Shown here in pieces: positions 9,582 through 18,159 of a DNA stretch of 64,000 nucleotides. Both the position numbers and the translations under genes were made by a program. The notes below the pieces were generated by a model. The model ran no database searches. It worked only from the letters and a program-made list of their open reading frames with translations, and had not been told where the DNA came from. The stretch covers positions 92,031 to 156,030 of the forward strand of contig JAIOAX010000006.1 in the NCBI GenBank assembly GCA_019873645.1, read 5' to 3'. Origin of the DNA: Chloroflexota bacterium. GTDB lineage: Bacteria; Chloroflexota; Anaerolineae; B4-G1; SLSP01. Position 1 is the stretch's first letter. Each line of letters starts with the position of its first letter.

Positions 9582-10904
9582 CTACGCTCTGGTCAAGTGC
9601 ACCAGGTCATAGCGGCTTTCGATGCCGCGCAGCTCAGCGTTGAAGTGGCGCAAGTGCCAACCGCTGTGGTCTACGATGTCTTTGACAAACGGCTCTTCGT
9701 AGAAGGAGCGGGTCAGCATGATGTCGCGTCCGGTCGAAAGGCCCTGCACGCGCGCGGCAATGTTGACCGTATGTCCGAAGTAGTCCAGGCGGTCGTTGGA
9801 ATTCACGGCGATACACGGCCCGCGATGTCCCCCGACCTTGATGATGATGTGGCCTTCGGGGATTTTCTCCTGCACATTGTAAGCCTCAAACGCTTCCTGC
9901 ATTGCAAAGAGCGCGTTGATGGCGTCGGTAGAGACCATAAATGTCGCCATGACGGCGTCGCCGATGGTCTTCACCACCGCGCCGTGGTGCTTGCCGACCA
10001 CATCGCGCATGATCTTAAAGTGCTCCTTGACCAGATAATAAGCGTCGGAGTCGCCAAGGCGTTCGTAGAGCGCGGTAGAGCCTTTGATGTCGGTGAAGAC
10101 GATGACCTGGTTGCGAATGGCAAAGGTTTCATCCGGTGAGATCAACTCACTGGAGAACAAATCCCGAAAGTTCTGCAAGGAAGTAATTTCAGCAGCAGAA
10201 GTCCAGGGATATTGTTTGCGGCGAATGTAGTGCAGCGTCGCCGGTTGGTCGGCCCGGTTCTCGGCGCGAATGAGGCACGGGCCGGGATAGCGCACGGTGC
10301 GATCCTTGCGCTCCCATTCCTTTCCATCCCAGTACACATCCAAAGTCTGTGGGCCGTCCGCCGCCCCCTCTTCCACAATGACCGGCGGGTAGCCGATGTA
10401 GTAATTGCCGGCTTGAAAATGGACGGGAATTTCCAGCGTTTCGCCCGGCGCGACTTCAAATTGTCCCAGAAACTCCGAGTAATCCCAGTGCTGATCCAAC
10501 TCATAATAACCGACGATCTCAATTTTGCGCACGTCATCGTTCAGTTTGAACGTGACTTCCACCGACCGATCAAAACTGGCGTCAATCTGAATCTTGCAGT
10601 ACTCACAGTGCGACGCCGAGCGCAAATGTTCCAGATGCGCGGCGCGGTCCGTGATCCCCGTGCAGGAAGGGCAATGGATGTCCCATTCGAGATCAAACAG
10701 GCCCAGGCGTGTGCCGTAAAGGAAGGCGGCCAGGACTTCATCCCGTGGCAGCTTCCATTCATCGGCCAGCCGGTAGGCGGACATCTGTTGCAGGCGCGGG
10801 GACGCCGCAGTTTCTATATACTCGCGCATCGTGGCGATAATCTCCGGCTTGATGCCTAACTCTTGTAAACCAGCTAACTTCTCTTCCAAAACCGCCGTAC
10901 TCAT
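9582..10904 (-). CDS. Class III adenylate/guanylate cyclase with N-terminal DUF5939-like domain
   Basis: This encodes 440 residues. The last 180 form a class III nucleotide cyclase domain. FTDIKGST holds metal-binding Asp272, GDAVMATF holds Asp316, and RLDYFGHTVNIAARV carries the base-selecting aspartate and the Asn/Arg transition-state pair, so it should be active. The first 250 residues resemble the DUF5939 region found before such cyclases and include a CPSC...CEYC four-cysteine zinc-site pattern. No membrane segment is seen. The ATG follows a GGAGGTG site. The start overlaps the stop of a second, decayed cyclase fragment by four bases (ATGA). The stimulus it senses is unknown. Confidence 0.85.
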   Translation of the reverse strand: MSTAVLEEKLAGLQELGIKPEIIATMREYIETAASPRLQQMSAYRLADEWKLPRDEVLAAFLYGTRLGLFDLEWDIHCPSCTGITDRAAHLEHLRSASHCEYCKIQIDASFDRSVEVTFKLNDDVRKIEIVGYYELDQHWDYSEFLGQFEVAPGETLEIPVHFQAGNYYIGYPPVIVEEGAADGPQTLDVYWDGKEWERKDRTVRYPGPCLIRAENRADQPATLHYIRRKQYPWTSAAEITSLQNFRDLFSSELISPDETFAIRNQVIVFTDIKGSTALYERLGDSDAYYLVKEHFKIMRDVVGKHHGAVVKTIGDAVMATFMVSTDAINALFAMQEAFEAYNVQEKIPEGHIIIKVGGHRGPCIAVNSNDRLDYFGHTVNIAARVQGLSTGRDIMLTRSFYEEPFVKDIVDHSGWHLRHFNAELRGIESRYDLVHLTRA

Positions 10905-11059
10905 TTTGCACCTCCATAAGTGACTTTGAAGATATGCCCACCGTGTGCCGCGATGCCTTCACGCAAAATGGCATAGCACCGGACAATTGCGGCCTCCATA
11001 GCGACAGGGTGTCGATCCCCCAGGAAGACGTTCCCATGAATGTCGGTGAACAGGATAAC
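10901..11059 (-). pseudogene. Remnant of a second class III cyclase catalytic domain
   Basis: The frame encodes 52 residues that begin VILFTDIHGNVFLGDRHP, continue with an AMEAAIVRCYAILREGIAAHGG-like helix region and end GHIFKVTYGGAK. This matches the first third of a cyclase domain (FTDIxGS, HP-AM, AILREAI, HGG, FK), where the glycine of FTDIxGST is followed by Asn rather than Ser. There is no start codon, and a stop lies just upstream in frame. The rest of the domain is absent. It stops on the ATGA of the intact cyclase gene. It is not homologous along its length to the DUF5939-linked cyclase, so it is a separate lost gene. Confidence 0.65.
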
Positions 11060-11124
11060 GTTTCATTCTATCCCGAAAATCCTGTGAAGCCTGTCAGAAA
11101 ATCCGAACCTTTGCCGGGGTAATG

Positions 11125-12105
11125 TCACTCATCTATGATGCTCACATTGGCAAGCTGCGGTGAAGGCGTTGTCGGGATGACGGGTTGTGGTTTCGCCGGC
11201 GAGCGGCGCGTCGTCAACACCACCGCGCCGACAATAATCACCGTCGCCAGCAGTGAGCGTGCGGTCAACGGCTCGTCGGCGATGAGGAAGCCGAGCACGA
11301 CCGCCACCACCGGGTTGACGTAGGCATACGTGGAGACCAGCGGCGTCGGCGCAACGCGCAACAGCCAGGTGTAGGCTGTGAAGCCGATCCACGAACCGAA
11401 CACAATGAGGTAGCCCAGACCAAGCCAGGCAGCCGGAGCAATCGCGGCCACGTTCAACATGCGCAGGTCGCCCACCAGGACGCCGAACACGAGGAGCGCC
11501 GCCCCGCCGACCAGCATTTCCATCGCCGTACCGAGCAAGGGAGACGCTGGCAACACGGCTTTGCGGCTGTACAACGATCCGGCCGACCATGAAAACGCTG
11601 CGCCAAGCAAGACGATGGCGCCGAGCGGATCAACACTCTCCACACCAGCGACCTGCGTTGGATTGATCAACAACGTAATTCCACAAAAGCCGATGATGAT
11701 GCCTAGAACTGTCCGCACACTGGGTTTCTGACCGTGCGGGCGCAGCGCGTCTATCAATGCCATCCACAGCGGCGTTGCGCCGATGAGCAGCGCCGCGATG
11801 CTGGAAGCCACGTGTTGCTCGGCCCATACCAGGCCACCGTTCCCGCCGAGCAGTAAGCACAGCCCGACAATCGCTGCCGAACGCCATTCGATTTTGGTGG
11901 GCGCAGGGTCGCCCTTCAGCCGCCGCCAGATATACAGCACGCTGCCGGCAATCAAGAAGCGCGCGCTTGCCATCAGGAACGGCGGCATCGTCTGCACGGC
12001 AAAGCGAATCGCCAGATACGTTGAACCCCACACAATATACACGGCCAACAACGCCGCCCCAATTGCCAGAGAAGAGGGTGCAGGTTGTGATTGCTCAGAT
12101 TGCAT
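11125..12105 (-). CDS. EamA/DMT-family exporter, YedA-like
   Basis: This encodes 326 residues with about ten hydrophobic segments arranged as two EamA repeats, the layout of drug/metabolite transporters. IVWGSTYLAIRFAVQ near the N terminus, GNGGLVWAEQHV in the first repeat and STYAYVNPVVAVVLG in the second closely resemble E. coli YedA. It is an inner-membrane exporter of small metabolites or toxic compounds; the substrate is unknown. It is single-gene and minus strand, separated from the cyclase remnant by about 65 bases. Confidence 0.85.
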   Translation of the reverse strand: MQSEQSQPAPSSLAIGAALLAVYIVWGSTYLAIRFAVQTMPPFLMASARFLIAGSVLYIWRRLKGDPAPTKIEWRSAAIVGLCLLLGGNGGLVWAEQHVASSIAALLIGATPLWMALIDALRPHGQKPSVRTVLGIIIGFCGITLLINPTQVAGVESVDPLGAIVLLGAAFSWSAGSLYSRKAVLPASPLLGTAMEMLVGGAALLVFGVLVGDLRMLNVAAIAPAAWLGLGYLIVFGSWIGFTAYTWLLRVAPTPLVSTYAYVNPVVAVVLGFLIADEPLTARSLLATVIIVGAVVLTTRRSPAKPQPVIPTTPSPQLANVSIIDE

Positions 12106-12646
12106 AATTATACCTTTTCAAGAAGGATATGCCTGAGACTGCCACAGGCAAGGTCATTATAGCACGGTGGAGAAGGGTTGCAATGAAGGAATATCAGAAG
12201 GGTAAATTTCAACTTAGGAGAAAAAGTCAGATAAACTTCTGAAATAGTGCACTTAGATTAGTTGTAAATCTCCTGCCGAACCCCAAATGAGGCTAAGGGC
12301 TAACATTGCACTTTTGCACCCCCACCCCCGGCCCCGCCCCAAATCCCCTTTTGAGAAATCCCTCGCTCTCCCCGCACGCGAGGAGAGCAAGGGCAGGGGG
12401 TGAGAGGGGAAAAATCAAAAAAACCTGCCCCCGTCCTGAAGTGCCCCCCGGCTCCCGGCTCACGGTCATTGACAAATATTCGGGATCAGTGTACAACTAG
12501 TGAAAATGACTGTTTGACGACCAGGCTAAGAATGATCAACCTCTTTTCACAAGAGATGCCGGTGCTGTGCCCACTATGCCAGTACGAAAAGGGCTGCCTA
12601 CAAGACTAACGACTATAGGACTATTTTCATTAAGGAGGACGGTACA
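12106..12646. other. Intergenic region upstream of the RAMP cluster
   Basis: No credible gene is seen in these 541 bases. From about 12310 to 12420 there is a C-rich then G-rich patch with a GCTCTCC/GGAGAGC hairpin, of the kind found as dispersed repeats in such genomes. The last 180 bases hold the promoter at 12469-12497 and a leader of about 145 bases before the RAMP gene. I looked for CRISPR direct repeats in the leader and found none. Confidence 0.6.
12469..12497 (+). promoter_or_regulatory. Sigma-70-type promoter for the RAMP cluster
   Basis: TTGACA (12469-12474) and TACAAC (12492-12497) are separated by 17 bases, close to the housekeeping consensus. They point toward the RAMP fusion gene, whose AAGGAGG (12632-12638) and ATG lie about 150 bases downstream. 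Confidence 0.6.
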
Positions 12647-15600
12647 ATGAACCTGCACGGCGTATTGATTGCGGAATCGCCGATTTATCGCGGCAACGCG
12701 CGCAAAACGCTGTTCACGCGCGACGGCGATGGAACGCAACGACTGGTCTCGCTGGCCGGCGAAATTTCCGGCACGGCCGAATCGCTGATGGACGCCTTTA
12801 TCGGCGCCGACCGTAGCGGACGCAACACCGGTTTGTTGGAACGCATGTGGCGGCGACTGTATGGCGTGGAGATGCCGCGCGGTTTGATCTCCCAGGTGAG
12901 TTGTGAACTGCAGGCCAACAGTTACCTGCGCGACCACTTCTTTGACCTGCGCATGGGGCTGCGGCTGGATGAAGACCGCTGGGCCTCTGAAGCCAATGCC
13001 AACTATAAGATGGAAACCGTCTTCCGCAACGCGGTCTTCGACTTTGCCATGCGCGTGAACGACAATGTGTTGAAGGAAAAAGACAACGCGGCGCGTCTCT
13101 ACTACCTGCTTGAGGAACTGCGCGCCGGCCGGTTCTGGTTTGGCGCAGGTAAGAGCAAGGGTCTGGGCCGCCTGCGCTTGGAACTGGATAACCCGTTGCC
13201 GACGCCCGAAAAAACGCCCCCGGTTGCGCCTAAGGCCAATCACCTCAAAATCACGCTGACCTTCGACGCGCTCAATCCGCTCCTGGTAGGCTGGAACTGG
13301 GGCAAAGTGGACCCCGGCCAGCCGGCGTTTGCCGCCATCGAAGGGCAGGTGCTCATCGCCGCGATGCGCGACTTGCCTGCGCCGGTCCGCCAACGCCTGG
13401 AAATGGTCATCGGTGGGCCGATTCTGAACACGGCGGACTGGAAGCGCAAGCTGGCAAGCTACCTGCCGCGCATTCTGGCAGTCTGGCTGCGCGAACGCTC
13501 CGTCGGCGAAGCGGAGACCTGGGTGCTCACCGATAAGGCCCTGGATAAACTGGGCAAGGGCAAATACGCGCTTGCCGGGAAGGTGATCCAGGCCGCCAAA
13601 CCACTGTGCAACACGCCTTTCCCCAGCCAGGAGGCCGCGCAGCAAGCCTTTGAGGCGGCGCTGGGCGACAAGGCCAACATGGCCGGGCGGTTGGTCAAGG
13701 CGATGGAAGTCCACGCCGAGATGCGCACTGAGTTGGACTCGCAGGTCTGGGCAACGGCGGCCGCCGCATTTGGATGGGATGACGCGGTCAGGGCCGAGGT
13801 CGCGCAGCGGATTCACGATGAGAGCCTGCTCACCGATTATCTGACGGAAATCTGCCAGATTGTCCTGCCGCGCCTTTACGAACAGGTGGATCAACAGGTC
13901 AAGCTGCTGCAGAGCGACGCCTGGGTAGACGCCGAAATCAGCAACCGCGAGGCGCACCTGGCAATCAAGACCCTGTTGCTCGAAGGTAAACTCAGCGAGG
14001 CGCAATGGAACAGCCGCACACCGCCGGAAGGCATCAGCGCCACAGCCTGGCGCACCTTCCAGGAAGAACACCGCCGTGTGCGTTATCAGCACATGTTGCA
14101 TCCCGGCAACCTGCGCAAGAGTATTGCCAATGACCGCAACTTCATCGCCTTCCTGGAAGGCTATCGCAATCGCACGCGGCAGGAACTGGCGCAATCTTAC
14201 AACGTGGACTTCCGTACCGGCGGCCCGGCCAACCGCGAAGTCTCGCGCAAGTACGGCAAGCCCTATGATACCGTTTTTATGCGCATGCTCACATGGTCGC
14301 CTTCGACGCGGGAAACGGGCGCGTGGGAAATCTACATCCCCGGCAGCACGCTCAAGGGTGCGTTCCGCCGCCGCGCCTCACAGGTGCTCAAAACGTTGTG
14401 GGGCGAGTCGGCCCAGACGGAAAAGGTGCTCAACCGGCTCTTCGGCGAGCAGGGGCGCATCGGCATGGTGTACTTCTCCGACGCCTATCTCGCTGACCCC
14501 ATAGACCCTAACCGTGCCTGGTGTTCGATGGACGGCGTGCGGATGGATCCGTCCACCGGTCAGCCGATTGAAAGCGCCAAGACCGATTACCTCTTCGCCT
14601 ACGGCAACCAACTGGTCTTCCAGATGCAGTTGGACATCCAGGATCTGGCGGAAGACGACTTGCCGGCGTTCGCGTTGCTCTGTCATCTGCTGGACGATTT
14701 CCAGCGGGGTGACATTCCCCTGGGCGGCGAGAAGACCAGCGGGTTCGGCTGGGTGCAGGCCGACATTGCCGCGGTGGACTGGTACACCGGCGACCCGCAG
14801 GATGTCATCACCACCCAATTCCTGAAGGCGCCGACCCTGTCTCAGGATGGGCTATGGCAGCACATCACCTTGACCGGCGAGGCAGCCGCAGCAGCCTTGC
14901 AGGGGACGCACCCCCTCACGCTGCAACAGTCCATTCAGGTGCCGCCGGTGGCGCAGGCGGGCTTTATTTCCCACCGCGCTTTTGGCGGTAACTGCGGCAT
15001 GCTGTTCCTGGAAGCCGACGTGCTCAGCCCGTTGCACATCCACGAAAGCGGCGTGCCTTCGTTCCAGGCACAATTGGACGATGGCCCGGTGAACGGCTGG
15101 GACTTCTTCTCGATGTCGCCGCCGGACGAGACTTACCGCTCCGAAACGCGGGTGTACGCGCTGCCAAGCCGCAGTCTTAAGGGGATGCTGCGCCACATCT
15201 ACGCCATCGCCAGCAACGCCCAGACGCCCAGCAGCGACCTCAGCCGCCTGAATCCCGCCGACAGCCTCTTCGGCTGGGTAGGGCCGGGGACCAATCAGGC
15301 GATTATGGGCCGCCTGTCCATCGGTTTCGCGCTCTTTGAACAGCCGGAACTGGCGTGGTTCAAGGTACCCTATCCTTATTCGGGGTGGCTCTACGCGCCG
15401 GCCGAGCGGACCTGGATGCACACCGCCGGCAAGAGTGTGCCCAAGCACCGCGTTGCTCAAACCTGGCGACTCTTCCCCCATACGCCCCTGGCGCCGATTG
15501 TGAAGCGCTTGGAGACCTTCGCGCCGGATACGGTGCAGGCTAACTATTTCCGTGCCATTCTGCCCGGCGCGCGGGCGCGTTTCAGCGTGCGCTTCTGGAA

Positions 15601-15868
15601 TCTGGAAGATGAGGAATTGCAGCGGCTGCTGTGGTGCTTGACCCTGGAGCCAAACCTGGCCCACAAATTGGGCTTGCACCGCTACCTCGGCTTTGGCAGC
15701 CTGCGTCTGCGGCTGTTGCCCGAAAGCTATCTCATTGATTGGTCGCGCCGCTACGGCAGCGACGCAACGGCATGGCAGCGGCCGTTGGATGTTGAGCAAT
15801 GGCGCAACCCGCGCGTCATCGCCAATTACATCAACCTGTGTCAACTGCTCAATGCTGACACCCTATGA
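12647..15868 (+). CDS. Giant multi-RAMP (Cas7-like) CRISPR-associated fusion protein
   Basis: This encodes 1073 residues, with an AAGGAGG site before the ATG. Three RAMP modules can be recognised. Module A (1-185) ends in the glycine loop FWFGAGKSKGLGRLRL (163-178). Module B opens near residue 200 (LKITLTFDALNPLLVGW). It is interrupted by a helical stretch of about 300 residues, then has PGSTLKGAFR (565-574), GVRMDPSTG and the loop LGGEKTSGFG (692-701), as in Csm3/Cmr4. Module C (about 755-1065) has SRSLKGMLR (841-849), a LFGWVG segment and the loop HRYLGFGSLRL, resembling the TIGR03986-type RAMP family. Such proteins bind crRNA-like guides in type III effectors. The fusion is shorter than Cas7-11 (gRAMP), and I could not identify its catalytic aspartates. 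It overlaps the next gene by 17 bp. There is no Cas10 nearby. RAMP identity is firm; subtype is unassigned. Confidence 0.82.
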   Translation: MNLHGVLIAESPIYRGNARKTLFTRDGDGTQRLVSLAGEISGTAESLMDAFIGADRSGRNTGLLERMWRRLYGVEMPRGLISQVSCELQANSYLRDHFFDLRMGLRLDEDRWASEANANYKMETVFRNAVFDFAMRVNDNVLKEKDNAARLYYLLEELRAGRFWFGAGKSKGLGRLRLELDNPLPTPEKTPPVAPKANHLKITLTFDALNPLLVGWNWGKVDPGQPAFAAIEGQVLIAAMRDLPAPVRQRLEMVIGGPILNTADWKRKLASYLPRILAVWLRERSVGEAETWVLTDKALDKLGKGKYALAGKVIQAAKPLCNTPFPSQEAAQQAFEAALGDKANMAGRLVKAMEVHAEMRTELDSQVWATAAAAFGWDDAVRAEVAQRIHDESLLTDYLTEICQIVLPRLYEQVDQQVKLLQSDAWVDAEISNREAHLAIKTLLLEGKLSEAQWNSRTPPEGISATAWRTFQEEHRRVRYQHMLHPGNLRKSIANDRNFIAFLEGYRNRTRQELAQSYNVDFRTGGPANREVSRKYGKPYDTVFMRMLTWSPSTRETGAWEIYIPGSTLKGAFRRRASQVLKTLWGESAQTEKVLNRLFGEQGRIGMVYFSDAYLADPIDPNRAWCSMDGVRMDPSTGQPIESAKTDYLFAYGNQLVFQMQLDIQDLAEDDLPAFALLCHLLDDFQRGDIPLGGEKTSGFGWVQADIAAVDWYTGDPQDVITTQFLKAPTLSQDGLWQHITLTGEAAAAALQGTHPLTLQQSIQVPPVAQAGFISHRAFGGNCGMLFLEADVLSPLHIHESGVPSFQAQLDDGPVNGWDFFSMSPPDETYRSETRVYALPSRSLKGMLRHIYAIASNAQTPSSDLSRLNPADSLFGWVGPGTNQAIMGRLSIGFALFEQPELAWFKVPYPYSGWLYAPAERTWMHTAGKSVPKHRVAQTWRLFPHTPLAPIVKRLETFAPDTVQANYFRAILPGARARFSVRFWNLEDEELQRLLWCLTLEPNLAHKLGLHRYLGFGSLRLRLLPESYLIDWSRRYGSDATAWQRPLDVEQWRNPRVIANYINLCQLLNADTL

Positions 15869-16724
15869 TTGGCTACGCCAGAGTCGCACCGGCGGCGAGC
15901 TGCTGGCGACGCTGGAATTGCTGACGGCACGTCCCGACCTGTTTGCCGCTGTAGAGGCGGAGGCCGGGACGCCGTCTTCGGCGTTGCATGCCCTGTGCGC
16001 ACGCTGCGGTCTCTATCCGCGTACTGCGCCCCAGCAACCTTACTGTGCGGTGTGTGATACCGTCATCGAAGAAGCCAAAGCGCAAGGGCAAATTTCGCGC
16101 TACGCCACCGTCATCTGGGGATATGTGAACCAGCTTCCGCGCCAGTTGCGCGCCGGCTATGGCTTCAAGGATAGCCATATTCTCGGTGCGTATGCTCACG
16201 ACGCCAACCATTTTCTACTGGCTATCCCGCGCCGTGAACTGAAAACCTGGCTTCAGGAATTGCTCATCTATCACGGGCCGGACCTCAAGGGACTGCTGCA
16301 AATCTTCCCCACGACCGGCGGTAAATTCGTCGCCATGCACGATCTGCTGCGACGGATGCATTACTACGAAGCGCGCTTCCCGATGGATTGTCTGCGGGTG
16401 CGTTTCATCTATGCGCCCCATCAGATCTTTCATCTGCGCGAGTATGACCGCGCCGGCGTGTTGACCTTCGAGGTCGGCGAATTCGTGAATGTCCTGGAAA
16501 TGGCCGCCGTCTTCCGCACAGTTCTGCGTCCCGAAGAACAGGCTACCCTCCGCCAGTTGTTGCGAATCGAAGATGAACAAGAAGCGCAATTCCTCTGGGG
16601 GCGGTTTGCCGGCCAGCTCGGCGCCGAAGCGAAGGATATGCTGAACGCCTGGAAAATCCGCCGCTGGCCGCAAGCGCAAATCAAACTGCTTTACGTATTG
16701 ACCGATTATGTCACCTATTATTGA
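15852..16724 (+). CDS. RAMP-cluster protein of unknown family with four-cysteine zinc site
   Basis: This encodes 290 residues, ATG at 15852, inside the end of the RAMP fusion gene (17-bp overlap). I do not recognise the family. Near the N terminus CARC...CAVC (Cys49, 52, 65, 68) forms a probable zinc ribbon. The remainder alternates strands and helices, with a basic segment LRRMHYYEARFPMDCLRVRF in the middle and a helix-rich, Glu/Gln-heavy C-terminal part. There is no signal peptide or membrane segment. It in turn overlaps the cas6-like gene by 17 bp, so the three products are probably made in fixed proportion. It may be a subunit of the RAMP complex, taking a place normally held by Cas5, Cas11 or Cas10; this is inference from position. 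Confidence 0.7.
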   Translation: MLTPYDWLRQSRTGGELLATLELLTARPDLFAAVEAEAGTPSSALHALCARCGLYPRTAPQQPYCAVCDTVIEEAKAQGQISRYATVIWGYVNQLPRQLRAGYGFKDSHILGAYAHDANHFLLAIPRRELKTWLQELLIYHGPDLKGLLQIFPTTGGKFVAMHDLLRRMHYYEARFPMDCLRVRFIYAPHQIFHLREYDRAGVLTFEVGEFVNVLEMAAVFRTVLRPEEQATLRQLLRIEDEQEAQFLWGRFAGQLGAEAKDMLNAWKIRRWPQAQIKLLYVLTDYVTYY

Positions 16725-17766
16725 GACATTGCCGCTGATCCGTTATCTGATCGTCTGGCGGATCAACCACCCGCTGGTGCAGCCGCCGGACGATCTGGCA
16801 AACGCGCTTTCGACGGTGCTGGGGACGCTGATTGCGGAGCGGCTGCCTTCGGCGGAGGCGCGCGAGTGGCAGAAGACACGCAGTGCGTGGGAAAAGGCTT
16901 ACGGCGCAGCCGACGCCGCGCCGGAGGACGCCTTCGCGCTCACGGCCGTTCCGGCTTCTCCCTGGCCGCTGGATGTGGTGCTGTATCCCTATCCCCTGAA
17001 ATCGTCCTACGGCGAAGGAGAAAAACTGGTCTGGGAACTGAAACTGTGCGGCGCGAGCGCCGAGCATGGCGTGTTCCTGGAGTACCTCTTGCCGGCATTC
17101 GAGGCCGCCGCGATCACAACCGATAGCCGCTGGAAAGTTACCAACGGCCTGTGGGGGCATTTCGACATCCAGGCGGTCTACGTAGCGCGCGGGTTACAGT
17201 GGGAGCCGCTTGTTACAGATGGCAAACTGGACCTCAACTACCGCGCCACTCCTACCCAATGGGCTGAGGAGCGCGCATTCGAGTCACCCGATTGGGCGTT
17301 CCGCCGTCTGACCTGGGTGACGCCGTTCGATTTCGCCGCCCCGGCCACGGCGCTCTATCTGCGCCTGCAACAACAGAAACGGGAAAGCCAGAAGAGACGC
17401 CGACACCAACAAACTAAAATCTCCGACGGCGACATCCCGACCCTCGAAGGCATTGTCCACGCGCTGATGCGGCGTCTGGCAACCCTCCTGCCGCTCAAGG
17501 ACGCTACCGAAGAAGCCGTGTGGGCGTTGTTGCCGGACGAGATGCAGGCGCCGCTCTGGGAGGCGTTTAACATCTTACAGCAGGTCGGTCAGCACCGGCA
17601 ACACAAACTCCAGGCTGCCCCCAAAGGCCGTTGGGGACGCTGGGTCGGCTGGCAAACTTTTGCCACGCCGACCCCGGCGGCGCTGATCCCTTATCTGGAA
17701 CTGGCCTCGATCCTCCACGTGGGAAACTACACCCATTTTGGCTGTGGAACGTTCACACTTCAGTGA
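16708..17766 (+). CDS. cas6: Cas6-like pre-crRNA processing endoribonuclease
   Basis: This encodes 352 residues, ATG at 16708, overlapping the upstream gene by 17 bp. The C-terminal half fits the Cas6 C-terminal domain: YLELASILHVGNYTHFGCGT at the extreme end is the glycine-rich loop of that family (pattern LxxLGxxLHxGxxxxFGxGxxxL). A basic segment (QKRESQKRRRHQQTK) lies near residue 230. The N-terminal half is consistent with a ferredoxin-like RAMP fold but without clear motifs. Cas6 enzymes cut CRISPR transcripts within repeats. The catalytic histidine cannot be fixed from one sequence; His21 and His153 are candidates. There is no array in the window, so its substrate must be encoded elsewhere or be unusual. 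Confidence 0.72.
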   Translation: MSPIIETLPLIRYLIVWRINHPLVQPPDDLANALSTVLGTLIAERLPSAEAREWQKTRSAWEKAYGAADAAPEDAFALTAVPASPWPLDVVLYPYPLKSSYGEGEKLVWELKLCGASAEHGVFLEYLLPAFEAAAITTDSRWKVTNGLWGHFDIQAVYVARGLQWEPLVTDGKLDLNYRATPTQWAEERAFESPDWAFRRLTWVTPFDFAAPATALYLRLQQQKRESQKRRRHQQTKISDGDIPTLEGIVHALMRRLATLLPLKDATEEAVWALLPDEMQAPLWEAFNILQQVGQHRQHKLQAAPKGRWGRWVGWQTFATPTPAALIPYLELASILHVGNYTHFGCGTFTLQ

Positions 17767-17781
17767 CGGATTTTGACGGCG

Positions 17782-18159
17782 ATGGGAACTTGGGCGCAAC
17801 GGGCACGGCAGCTTAAGGCCGAGACTTGCGCGCTCTACCTGGCTTACCGCGATCCGCGCACACCGTGGTACGCGCGGGTCTGCGCTGCGGTCGTGGTGGG
17901 CTATGCGTTCAGTCCGATTGACCTGATTCCCGACTTCATCCCCGTGCTCGGCTATCTGGATGACCTCGTGCTCGTCCCACTCGGCGTCTGGTTCGCGCTC
18001 AAGCTGATTCCGCCGGAGGTAATGGCGGAAAGCCGGGACAAAGCGCAGACGATGCTGGCGAACGGCAAACCTGTCAGCCGCGCCGCTGCCGTTGTCATCG
18101 TCAGCATTTGGATATTGCTGGCAGCCCTGGGGATTGCCCTGGCGCTCAAACTAACATGA
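17782..18159 (+). CDS. YkvA-like (DUF1232) membrane protein
   Basis: This encodes 125 residues from ATG 17782 (a TTG at 17773 is also in frame). [20 protein letters not shown] followed by [23 protein letters not shown] is the hallmark of the DUF1232/YkvA family. The mid-region is hydrophobic and a single strong membrane helix ([19 protein letters not shown]) closes the protein. Its function is unknown in the family. It starts 15 bases after the cas6-like stop and its own stop overlaps the next start (ATGA), so it may be read from the RAMP promoter. Confidence 0.8.
   Translation: MGTWAQRARQLKAETCALYLAYRDPRTPWYARVCAAVVVGYAFSPIDLIPDFIPVLGYLDDLVLVPLGVWFALKLIPPEVMAESRDKAQTMLANGKPVSRAAAVVIVSIWILLAALGIALALKLT

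Noticed and set aside
12400..12609. Short plus-strand open frame before the RAMP gene
   Set aside because: It spans the promoter and C/G-rich repeat, has no ribosome site and no recognisable content.
12536..14194. A 552-codon open frame on the minus strand opposite the RAMP fusion gene
   Set aside because: It is an antisense shadow of a GC-rich gene: no family match, arginine/glutamine/histidine-rich composition, no ribosome site, and the plus strand carries clear RAMP motifs.
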